Below are positions 1 through 5,275 of a stretch of 5,391 bases of DNA, in pieces (positions within the stretch are counted from its first letter, which is position 1; every line of letters starts with the position of its first letter). The notes below the pieces were generated by a model. The model worked only from the letters and a program-made list of their open reading frames with translations. It was not told where the DNA came from and searched no databases. The stretch lies in the NCBI GenBank assembly GCA_030618965.1, contig JAUXCJ010000122.1, positions 1 to 5,391 on the forward strand. The letters run 5' to 3'. The position numbers and the translations under genes were made by a program. This DNA is from Thiomargarita sp. (GTDB taxonomy: Bacteria; Pseudomonadota; Gammaproteobacteria; Beggiatoales; Beggiatoaceae).

Positions 1-198
1 ATTATTTAAGCTAGTGATAGTGTTAGGGTCTTTTTCACCTAAAAATTTAGTCCTAATTTCTAGGGCTGTTTCAAAAAAAGGCAAAGCCTTTTCAAATTGC
101 CCTTTTTGGTAATATTTAAATGCTTCTTCTTCAGTAACCCCTTGAACCACAGAACTCATCAACCCCAAAAAAATCATCAACAAAATTCTAAATTTCAT
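1..198 (-). CDS. Exported TPR-repeat protein, N-terminal fragment (runs off the left edge)
   Basis: Sixty-six codons are visible from an ATG at 198 and the frame stays open to the window edge. The start is supported by a good Shine-Dalgarno (AGGGAAG on the minus strand, 206-212) seven bases upstream. Residues 1-20 look like a Sec signal peptide: a short basic start (MKFR), a hydrophobic core rich in L, I, F and M, and a plausible cleavage after VVQG. Residues 22-66 begin a tetratricopeptide repeat: an EEAFKYYQKGQFEKALPFFE helix pair, then ALEIRTKFLGEKDPNTITSLNN. The LGxxxPxTxxSLNN signature is typical of kinesin-light-chain-type TPRs (TPR_10/TPR_12 class). In bacteria these repeats often form long arrays, sometimes ending in a CHAT protease-like domain, but nothing beyond the first repeat is visible here. 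It lies 63 bp downstream of the M48 protease gene on the same strand, separated by a hairpin, so it may or may not be co-transcribed. Its partner and substrate are unknown. Confidence 0.8.
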   Translation of the reverse strand, partial: MKFRILLMIFLGLMSSVVQGVTEEEAFKYYQKGQFEKALPFFETALEIRTKFLGEKDPNTITSLNN

Positions 199-220
199 AA
201 AAAATCTTCCCTAAATTAAC

Positions 221-244
221 GTTCTCTCCAGAAACGGAGAGAAC
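221..244. repeat. Perfect intercistronic hairpin (9-bp stem, 6-nt loop)
   Basis: The arms GTTCTCTCC (221-229) and GGAGAGAAC (236-244) are perfect reverse complements around the loop AGAAAC. The hairpin lies between the stop of the M48 protease gene and the Shine-Dalgarno of the TPR gene. Neither side has a run of T residues in the proper place, so it is not a classical rho-independent terminator. It may act as an mRNA-stabilising or processing structure, a partial terminator or attenuator before the TPR gene, or a small dispersed palindrome. Confidence 0.6.
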
Positions 245-261
245 TCAAATAATAACAAACC

Positions 262-1995
262 TCAACGTTTATCCTTAACCACCCAAACTTCTTTCACTTT
301 TTTATCAACCACCAAAGCTGCCCAATTTGTACAACTCCAAAGTGTCCCATTCACCACCTTACGTTCACGCAATGCTTGTCCACAATAAGCTGGTAAACCA
401 TCCTTAGAAACACCATCCAGTTTTTTTAACACCACCATTTCTACTCGCCCTCTTAATGCTAAAACTTCAGCAACACCTTTGGGTTCTTGGTATATTTGTT
501 CATATATCTTATACAATCTCACCTTGCCTTTTCGCCACTTTCGTAGAGTCTTATCGCGCTTTGCCCATACCCCAAACTTAACTGGTAAATTCCAAGTGGC
601 TTTTTGTGAACGAAGTCCTTGCGGTGTTGGACAATCGGCATTTTCACACACAATGTGGCGGATAGGTGCTGGTAATTCTGTCATCCGTTGCCCTAATTGT
701 TGCCAAAGTTCTTCCGCTCCCGTGCGCCCTCTTTGTTCCAAAAGTTGAGCCGTATTATAAAGAACACTGGGTGGAATATTAGATTGTTGCTTCAAATCAT
801 CCAACAACTGGATAATAAAAGGCCACATATCTATATACGGCGATTGCTTAGCTTCTTCATACACAATTACGGCTCGCATACTTTGAATGTCTAAATCGTC
901 AGGTGCTAAATCGTGTGCTTTTTCTATAGCCGCACGCGCAGAATAAAATTCTCCCAAATAAAACCCAGTAATCGCTAAATTGACTTTCGCTGGCACATAG
1001 CTGGGTTCCATCTTAGATGCCAACTCAAAATAGGTTTTGGCCTTTTCTAAAAATTCATCAGCTAAAGTATTTCGCTCACCTTTATACGCATAAGGTAATG
1101 AAAAGTTTTCAGTTTGTGTCGTGACATCTAGCACCGAAGGCAGCCAATATAAATAAGCTTCTTTTCCTAATAGCTTTCGCGCTCTTTGCAGTTCACAAAC
1201 TCCTAAATTGTTATAAACTTCACGCCCCGGAAAGTCTTTTAGAAATTCTTTAAAAAAATACACAGCATCGTCACATCGCTGAAAGTGACTCAGGCGTACT
1301 CCAAAATGAAAATAGGGTAAATTTTCCAAAACTTTTTGGAGGCGCACCCGCAAGTTTTCTGCCCGAACTTTAGGGCTGGGGTGAGTGTCATTCACTTCTT
1401 GAAAACTTTGTTGTTGCCAATAAACAAAGAAATTTTTAGAACCTTCCGCCAGTAGTTTATCTACTGGATAGCCTGCCATTGCTGCATAGCGAAAACCATA
1501 AGCATCCGCTTCCATTTCCTTTTCTTTACCATCCTGTTCTTGGTAATTTTTGACTAATTTAGATAGTAACGGACTGTCTTTAACAATATTTAAAAATTTA
1601 CGCTGCGAAAAATCCTTTTGAGTGAAGTGTGCTAATTCATGCCCTAACACAAAAGCGGCACGAGTATCGCCATGAGCGAGTGAGACATTTTCATAAATTA
1701 TGTCAATCGCTTTTTTTGAGAGCACGATTCCACCATCGGGTAATGCCATTGCTAAAGGCTCATCCAAGGTATTAAAACCTTTAATAATTGCCAGTTTTAG
1801 TTCTGGAGCAGCATTCGCTACGGCACTGACTTTTTTAAAGACTTGATGGACTCTGCGAACTAGTTCATCGGATGAGTCAGCAAATTTGTATTTGTCAATG
1901 TAATAATCTAGTTGATCTTTTTGACTACTTGCTAAAGTATTGAATGGTAATGCAATTAACAAAACTAATAATAGTTTTTGACTAAAATGTTTCAT
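262..1995 (-). CDS. Exported M48-family zinc metalloprotease with TPR-like repeats (BepA-like)
   Basis: This 577-aa protein is a probable periplasmic zinc endopeptidase. A Sec signal peptide spans residues 1-22 (MKHFSQK, a Leu-rich core, then cleavage near TLA/SS) and has no lipobox. The M48 catalytic domain covers roughly 30-225. It contains a DGGIVLS strand (88-93), the zinc motif HELAH (H119, E120, H123), the third-ligand motif EMEAD (E160 as the probable zinc ligand, D164 conserved) and a THPSPKVR segment. H205 in that segment matches the conserved HPS histidine that acts as a regulatory switch in BepA. All catalytic residues are present, so the enzyme should be active. TPR-like helices follow at about 232-275 and 312-380. 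An unrecognised C-terminal part (about 445-577) contains C450, C455, C538 and C555; C241 and C267 lie earlier. BepA-type proteins are usually a little under 500 aa, so this tail is an extension. The start has a good Shine-Dalgarno (AAGGGA) overlapping the stop codon of the upstream membrane-protein gene, 10 bp away, so the two are almost certainly co-transcribed. Known relatives act in outer-membrane protein quality control. The neighbours here suggest a regulatory role instead, which is inference. Confidence 0.9.
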   Translation of the reverse strand: MKHFSQKLLLVLLIALPFNTLASSQKDQLDYYIDKYKFADSSDELVRRVHQVFKKVSAVANAAPELKLAIIKGFNTLDEPLAMALPDGGIVLSKKAIDIIYENVSLAHGDTRAAFVLGHELAHFTQKDFSQRKFLNIVKDSPLLSKLVKNYQEQDGKEKEMEADAYGFRYAAMAGYPVDKLLAEGSKNFFVYWQQQSFQEVNDTHPSPKVRAENLRVRLQKVLENLPYFHFGVRLSHFQRCDDAVYFFKEFLKDFPGREVYNNLGVCELQRARKLLGKEAYLYWLPSVLDVTTQTENFSLPYAYKGERNTLADEFLEKAKTYFELASKMEPSYVPAKVNLAITGFYLGEFYSARAAIEKAHDLAPDDLDIQSMRAVIVYEEAKQSPYIDMWPFIIQLLDDLKQQSNIPPSVLYNTAQLLEQRGRTGAEELWQQLGQRMTELPAPIRHIVCENADCPTPQGLRSQKATWNLPVKFGVWAKRDKTLRKWRKGKVRLYKIYEQIYQEPKGVAEVLALRGRVEMVVLKKLDGVSKDGLPAYCGQALRERKVVNGTLWSCTNWAALVVDKKVKEVWVVKDKR

Positions 1996-2005
1996 GGTTA
2001 TTCCC

Positions 2006-3514
2006 TTAATTAGATGCTAAAAGGCTCATTAGCTCTTCCAAACCGAAACCTAAATCATCATAAATCTTTGGTTCATCAGAAGTTAGCAACATTTTTAAAA
2101 ACGGTTCAACCTTTTCTTCAAGTTTAGCTACTACATCTTTGGCCTCATTTTCTTGTCTATTTTCAAATTTAGCTTTGAACTGTGCCAAAATATCCCTTTG
2201 TTTCTCCCAAAAATTGGGCTGCATATCATTTGGAAATTGAGAAGCCGTCCACAAAAAGAATGTCCAACGTCCTAAATCAAAATAAGAAGCCCATTGATTT
2301 TTTGACCAATTGTTTTTTAGTGGTGTAGGCAATACAAAATCGTGATTTTCCAACAAAGTCTCTCTAGCCGTTAATAATCCAGCACTAAATGCTTTAGTTG
2401 CAGGTGAAGTTTGTGCTGTTGGACTAAAAGCAAAGCTATTTCTAGCTTCCCCTTCCCAGATAAATGTAAATTCACGCCACTCATTTGCCATTTCATCCGT
2501 TTTTTGGGCAACAATAGTTTGATAAGTTGTATCAATTGGATTGAGAGGCCAAAATATATAGGTTACAACACTGACAACTAATACAAAAGCCATTGCTGGG
2601 ATGGTTGTACCCATTTCCCAAGGAACTTGAAAAAAATCTTTAAATTTCTGGATAATCTTAGCCATCCAAGAAGACTTTGACACGGTTTCAGATTCAGATT
2701 CATATATGACCGAAGGCGCGACCTCTCGTAACACATCGGCTGCCCGGTGATACAGCATCTGATAACGTTGACGTGGATCGTTGTCACCGCTGATAGGACT
2801 CCCCGTTAGGATACTAAAATTATCATAAGTAGTACGCGGCGCAATATGACCAGGTTGACTAAGCGAAATATCTAGCTCAGAACCAGTAGCAAATTCGACC
2901 GCCAAAGCCAGCGCAGCTTGTAATCGTTCAGGTTTCAATATCCCTAATACAGAGACATCAGAAGGTATATAAATATTTACTGGATTCCAAATTTGTATAA
3001 CAGCAGCAGAAGGATCAAAAGGTTCGTCCTCTGGCTCTAATAACATATCCCAATAACTGGCATAATCGGTTTCAGAAGCAACCATCCAACCATACCAAAC
3101 ATTTTTAGTTTCAGTAGGTTCACTAATTAACATAGCTAAAGGACCAGGTAAATCCCAATCTATTGGTCCTTTTTCCCCAACAATTTTATCTAGCCGTAAA
3201 ATTTGCCCAGAACTAGGAACTGAAACATTTGTAAAATGTTCACGGGCAGCTATTCTTTTATCTATTAATTCACCTAAAAAAGCTGGTAAAGGTGGTGGAG
3301 GTTCATCTTCTATACTTTCATCTACTTCGATAGTCGTGTCATTTGGTTTTTTTAACTCTGTGTATAATTTTTGTGCTATTGGGTCATTTTCTAATGCCTG
3401 TATCGTATCTTGTGATAGGTTAGAATCATTTGCTACCCAACGCAGTAGTAACTCTTCTGAAGGTAGAAATAATTTATTTTCAATGACTTTTAATGGTGGA
3501 TGTAAGGGACGCAT
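2006..3514 (-). CDS. Single-pass inner-membrane protein with large cytoplasmic and periplasmic parts; possible anti-sigma-like regulator
   Basis: I do not recognise this 502-aa family. The start at 3514 is chosen because AAGGAAA lies at ideal distance upstream. An ATG 48 bp earlier (3562) falls inside a palindrome, lacks a Shine-Dalgarno and would add a low-complexity peptide. The N-terminus (about 12-55, LPSEELLLRWVANDSNLSQDTIQALENDPIAQKLYTEL) resembles the small helical head of anti-sigma factors. An acidic, proline-rich linker follows (63-78, ending in PPPPLP). A compact domain spans about 98-210, with SSGQILRLD, WYGWMVASETDYASYWDMLL and IQIWNPV, and looks alpha/beta. A basic stretch (KIIQKFKDFF, 286-295) precedes one transmembrane helix at about 303-323 (IPAMAFVLVVSVVTYIFW). 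The positive-inside rule puts residues 1-300 in the cytoplasm and 324-502 in the periplasm. The tail is rich in W, F and charged residues and has a coiled-coil-like segment (about 436-475). There is no signal peptide. It sits between a possible DNA-binding gene and an exported protease, an order reminiscent of sigma/anti-sigma/protease systems. The anti-sigma role is speculative; an orphan structural membrane protein is the alternative. Confidence 0.85.
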   Translation of the reverse strand: MRPLHPPLKVIENKLFLPSEELLLRWVANDSNLSQDTIQALENDPIAQKLYTELKKPNDTTIEVDESIEDEPPPPLPAFLGELIDKRIAAREHFTNVSVPSSGQILRLDKIVGEKGPIDWDLPGPLAMLISEPTETKNVWYGWMVASETDYASYWDMLLEPEDEPFDPSAAVIQIWNPVNIYIPSDVSVLGILKPERLQAALALAVEFATGSELDISLSQPGHIAPRTTYDNFSILTGSPISGDNDPRQRYQMLYHRAADVLREVAPSVIYESESETVSKSSWMAKIIQKFKDFFQVPWEMGTTIPAMAFVLVVSVVTYIFWPLNPIDTTYQTIVAQKTDEMANEWREFTFIWEGEARNSFAFSPTAQTSPATKAFSAGLLTARETLLENHDFVLPTPLKNNWSKNQWASYFDLGRWTFFLWTASQFPNDMQPNFWEKQRDILAQFKAKFENRQENEAKDVVAKLEEKVEPFLKMLLTSDEPKIYDDLGFGLEELMSLLASN

Positions 3515-3522
3515 TATTAATT

Positions 3523-3529
3523 TCCTTAT
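3523..3529 (-). promoter_or_regulatory. Ribosome binding site that sets the start of the membrane-protein gene
   Basis: The minus strand reads AAGGAAA here, followed by a spacer of about seven bases to the ATG at 3514. No comparable purine-rich site precedes the upstream in-frame ATG at 3562. This favours the 502-residue protein over a 518-residue version. Confidence 0.7.
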
Positions 3530-3539
3530 ATTTAATGTT

Positions 3540-3553
3540 CGTTTCTCGTTTCT
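3540..3553. repeat. Tandem 7-mer CGTTTCT x2 flanking the palindrome
   Basis: CGTTTCT occurs twice in immediate succession (3540-3546 and 3547-3553) and the second copy runs into the left arm of the large palindrome. It may be part of the same inserted element or simple slippage. No function is evident. Confidence 0.5.
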
Positions 3554-3584
3554 GGTTTCCACGCGCCAGCGTGGAAACCAGAAA
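3549..3584. repeat. REP-like perfect palindrome (16-bp stem, GCCA loop)
   Basis: The left arm at 3549-3564 (ending GGTTTCCACGC) and right arm at 3569-3584 (starting GCGTGGAAACC) pair perfectly around a GCCA tetraloop. The core GTTTCCACGC/GCGTGGAAAC resembles the GTTCCCACGC/GCGTGGGAAC palindromes scattered through many proteobacterial genomes, which are commonly spread by REP-associated (RAYT) transposases. No T-tract follows on either strand, so it is not a standard terminator. It lies in the spacer between the sigma-like gene and the membrane-protein gene and could alter the relative expression of the two through mRNA stability or partial termination. Confidence 0.8.
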
Positions 3585-3603
3585 ATATCGTTCTATTCGA
3601 TAT
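3585..3603. repeat. Small inverted repeat ATATCG-N7-CGATAT
   Basis: Six-base arms at 3585-3590 and 3598-3603 pair perfectly around the spacer TTCTATT. It abuts the large palindrome directly, so the two could form consecutive hairpins in the mRNA or be one composite element. The arms are short and AT-rich, so chance is possible. Confidence 0.35.
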
Positions 3604-3637
3604 AACGGTAAGCGAACTTGTATTTTGAAAAATCCGA

Positions 3638-4573
3638 TTATTTTTTTGTAAAAGATAAAGCCTCCCAACAAAGTATTTTGAATGCCACTTCAATTGCCCC
3701 ACGGTTTTCTATTTTTGTGGAAAGTCCAAGTGAGAGTAACCATTTTCCGAGTATAGTTTTTTCATAGCCTTCTTCAAATTGTCCTTTTTTACGAGTAATT
3801 CCCAAATCCTTAGCACGATAATGATATGAAGGAATTTGATGAAGTTCTGCTAATTTGAAAAGAGGTATCTGAGTTTTGTCGTCAACACAAGTATTTAATG
3901 AGAGATATAAATTCACCCATTCTTTATTTTCAAAGAAAAAGTCACGCGCTGAGGATTTGACAGACTTTAATTTCAATCCAGCATAAAAAAAAGAATTGAC
4001 ATACTTTGGTTTTAATTCCGCATCTAGGAAAAAAAATTTAGCATCCTCTATATCAAGGGAAAGTTCTAATAACAGCTCGAATATTTGTCTTGCAGTTTTA
4101 ATATCAAACTCTAATAAAAATGTTTTTACTTCTTCTGGATGAAATTTTGATGATAGCCTATCTAAATAGAGTTGAAGCTCAGTCATCTCTTCCATTGTTA
4201 ATGGTTTTTCACCATCAGCATAATTTTCACCATAACCAGATTCACCAAATTCTTCTATGGATAATGCCTTTTTAAGATAAGGATCATCTAAAAAATCTAG
4301 TAGATAGCGACAAAAAAATGTTTTTAACGCATTATCATAGAAGAGTTCAGTCACCTTGAAATTTTCTTTTGTCGTCGTAAGATAAACCTTATCGCGGAAA
4401 TATTCATCAATATAATGGGTTTTATCCAAAGGTAAACTACTAAGTACTGAACAATGGCTTTTCTTAAGAACCTGAAACACCAATCCATAAAGCTGTGTCC
4501 ATTCCGCCTTACTCAATTCACTTCTTCGCGCCCAAAGTTTTACAAGTTCAGAGTCAGATTGTTTTTTTGTCAT
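3638..4573 (-). CDS. Possible divergent sigma-70-like / helix-turn-helix regulatory protein
   Basis: This soluble 311-aa protein has no signal peptide or membrane segment. Its ATG overlaps the stop of the upstream gene (ATGA, 4570-4573) and is preceded by a strong Shine-Dalgarno (CAGGAAA), so the two genes are translationally coupled. Family assignment is uncertain. Residues 54-63 (YIDEYFRDKV) and 77-96 (LFYDNALKTFFCRYLLDFLD) are laid out like regions 2.2 and 2.3/2.4 of ECF-type sigma factors, where an acidic D-x-F-x-K helix precedes an aromatic-rich AR/NxLxD helix. Near the C-terminus, PLFKLAELHQIPSYHYRAKDLGITRKKG (about 237-264) reads as a helix-turn-helix ending in a basic wing: an AELHQIPSYHYRAKDLGI recognition unit followed by TRKKG. 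The middle (about 105-210) is acidic and leucine-rich and would be an unusually long linker for an ECF sigma, most of which are near 200 aa. The next gene downstream encodes a membrane protein of anti-sigma-like topology, which supports a regulatory role. Alternatives are a non-sigma HTH regulator or a structural adaptor protein. Confidence 0.8.
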   Translation of the reverse strand: MTKKQSDSELVKLWARRSELSKAEWTQLYGLVFQVLKKSHCSVLSSLPLDKTHYIDEYFRDKVYLTTTKENFKVTELFYDNALKTFFCRYLLDFLDDPYLKKALSIEEFGESGYGENYADGEKPLTMEEMTELQLYLDRLSSKFHPEEVKTFLLEFDIKTARQIFELLLELSLDIEDAKFFFLDAELKPKYVNSFFYAGLKLKSVKSSARDFFFENKEWVNLYLSLNTCVDDKTQIPLFKLAELHQIPSYHYRAKDLGITRKKGQFEEGYEKTILGKWLLSLGLSTKIENRGAIEVAFKILCWEALSFTKK

Positions 4574-5073
4574 TGTTTAGTTTCCTGACGCATTTGATGC
4601 TTTTGATACCATTCAAGAATTTTGGGGGTTGTCAAGTGATTAACCACGCCAATTTCTTTTACTAACCCTGTTGGTGATACTGTTTCGGCGCGAGGGCATA
4701 AATAACTTTCATCATATAGTGAGTCTGGCTTTTCATTTTCAAGACAAAGGCATTCTGTGCGAGATAAGCTAAAAAAATTGGATTTCTTTTTTCCAGTGGC
4801 AGGTAAAACTACCCAAAAATCACCTCTTATTTTTAAAGTAACAAGCCGTCGCATTTTGACAGGTTGTTTGCGATTGCTACCAAAACGCAAGATATTTTGA
4901 TTTGCCCAATAACAAAATAAACGATTTTTCCACCAATCCGGCTCTTTTCCAGTAGGCACGGCTGGTAATGGAACTGTTGGTATAGTTTCTGATGGACGAG
5001 AGCTAAATTGAGAGCCGCTCAATTGTGGTTTCGAGTTAAAAAATCGTTTTATTATCAATTTTATGATATTCAC
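4570..5073 (-). CDS. Conserved-looking hypothetical protein, first gene of the cluster
   Basis: I do not recognise this 167-aa protein. The N-terminus is basic and mildly hydrophobic (MNIIKLIIKRFF), too short for a membrane helix but possibly amphipathic. A Ser/Pro-rich linker follows at 15-43. A folded core is likely at about 45-157: an aromatic segment (DWWKNRLFCYW, 46-56), a strand-like stretch (RRLVTLKIRGDFWVVLPATGKKK, 75-97), then FFSLSRTECLCLE, SYLCPRAETVSP, a GLVKEIGVVNHL segment and a terminal helix. The strand pattern around RGDFWVVLPAT and SYLCPRAE faintly recalls the SH3-like barrel of PemK/MazF-type proteins, but key features are not clear enough to claim it. C109, C111 and C126 are present. 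The ATG at 5073 has only a poor Shine-Dalgarno (GGTG, far upstream), unlike the downstream genes. The only later Met before the core (residue 74) has no better site, so 5073 is kept. The gene overlaps the next by four bases, implying a linked function. Confidence 0.75.
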   Translation of the reverse strand: MNIIKLIIKRFFNSKPQLSGSQFSSRPSETIPTVPLPAVPTGKEPDWWKNRLFCYWANQNILRFGSNRKQPVKMRRLVTLKIRGDFWVVLPATGKKKSNFFSLSRTECLCLENEKPDSLYDESYLCPRAETVSPTGLVKEIGVVNHLTTPKILEWYQKHQMRQETKQ

Positions 5074-5084
5074 AATAAATACAC

Positions 5085-5097
5085 CAACTTATAGTTG
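5085..5097. promoter_or_regulatory. Short palindrome CAACT-TAT-AGTTG at the predicted transcript start
   Basis: Five-base arms around a 3-base spacer lie immediately downstream of a minus-strand TATAAT box, 12 bp before the first ATG of the cluster. The position suits an operator overlapping the transcription start, but the arms are short. Confidence 0.3.
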
Positions 5098-5103
5098 ATT
5101 ATA
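5098..5103 (-). promoter_or_regulatory. Candidate -10 box (TATAAT), proximal promoter of the minus-strand cluster
   Basis: An exact TATAAT on the minus strand lies 25 bp upstream of the first ATG. The best -35 partner is weak (TTCATG at 18-bp spacing), so the promoter may need an activator or an alternative sigma factor. It lies between two palindromes (5085-5097 and 5103-5124), an arrangement typical of a regulated promoter. AT-rich sequence makes chance TATAAT matches common. Confidence 0.3.
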
Positions 5104-5124
5104 TGCTGGAAAATTTGCCAGCAT
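5103..5124. repeat. Inverted repeat ATGCTGG-N8-CCAGCAT in the divergent promoter region
   Basis: Seven-base perfect arms (5103-5109 and 5118-5124) surround an AT-only-but-one spacer. They overlap the region just upstream of the proximal -10 box, so this is a good candidate operator. If transcription starts at the distal -10 box it would instead form a 5' leader hairpin. It is the most GC-rich element in an otherwise AT-rich spacer. Confidence 0.45.
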
Positions 5125-5152
5125 GAACATACGATAAATTTTTTAAGTGATG

Positions 5153-5158
5153 ATTATA
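5153..5158 (-). promoter_or_regulatory. Candidate -10 box (TATAAT), distal promoter of the minus-strand cluster
   Basis: A second exact TATAAT on the minus strand lies about 80 bp upstream of the first ATG. No recognisable -35 lies at 16-18 bp, where the sequence is an A-rich run. A transcript from here would have a leader of roughly 70 nt containing the 5103-5124 hairpin. Confidence 0.25.
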
Positions 5159-5203
5159 CTCGAAATCACATTTTTTTTAGCGTGTTTTTTTCAAAATTTC
5201 AAT

Positions 5204-5235
5204 TTGATAGCCGTTAATAAAGTAGAGAATATAAT
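5204..5235 (+). promoter_or_regulatory. Candidate promoter of the divergent plus-strand gene
   Basis: TTGATA (5204-5209) and TATAAT (5230-5235) form a recognisable pair upstream of the plus-strand gene. The 20-bp spacer is longer than the usual 16-18. The -10 box lies partly inside an inverted repeat at 5225-5247, so it could be repressible. Confidence 0.3.
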
Positions 5236-5247
5236 CTTATTATTCTC
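5225..5247. repeat. Inverted repeat GAGAATA-N9-TATTCTC
   Basis: Perfect 7-base arms (5225-5231 and 5241-5247) span 23 bp, cover the candidate plus-strand -10 box and end about 28 bp before the ATG. The length and position fit an operator for a dimeric regulator. A weak leader hairpin is the alternative. Confidence 0.4.
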
Positions 5248-5275
5248 GTTTCCACCATAATCTATGGTAATCGAA

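Noticed and set aside
221..244. Reading the hairpin as a rho-independent terminator
   Set aside because: No T-rich tract follows the stem on the minus strand (GTTAATTTAGG) or on the plus strand.
479..894. Two plus-strand open frames opposite the M48 protease gene
   Set aside because: They lie antisense within a clear coding region with intact catalytic motifs, and their translations are Cys/Ser/Arg-rich with no domain character.
2578..2787. 69-codon minus-strand open frame inside the membrane-protein gene
   Set aside because: It is an out-of-frame shadow of the segment around the transmembrane helix and has no Shine-Dalgarno or domain.
3515..3562. Upstream ATG at 3562 giving a 518-residue version of the membrane protein
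   Set aside because: It lies inside the palindrome and has no Shine-Dalgarno. The ATG at 3514 has an excellent one and begins the better-looking protein.
3549..3603. CRISPR repeats
   Set aside because: There is only one copy of the palindrome and no repeat-spacer periodicity.
3336..3605. 89-codon plus-strand open frame opposite the start of the membrane-protein gene
   Set aside because: It is antisense to a supported gene start and runs through the palindrome, with no domain character.
3480..3671. 63-codon minus-strand open frame across the palindrome
   Set aside because: It overlaps the ends of two real genes, is made largely of repeat-derived sequence and has no sign of a conserved protein.
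5244..5256. Short CTCGTTTCCAC similarity to the left arm of the 3549-3584 palindrome
   Set aside because: The shared stretch is very short, lacks the matching right arm and is probably chance.
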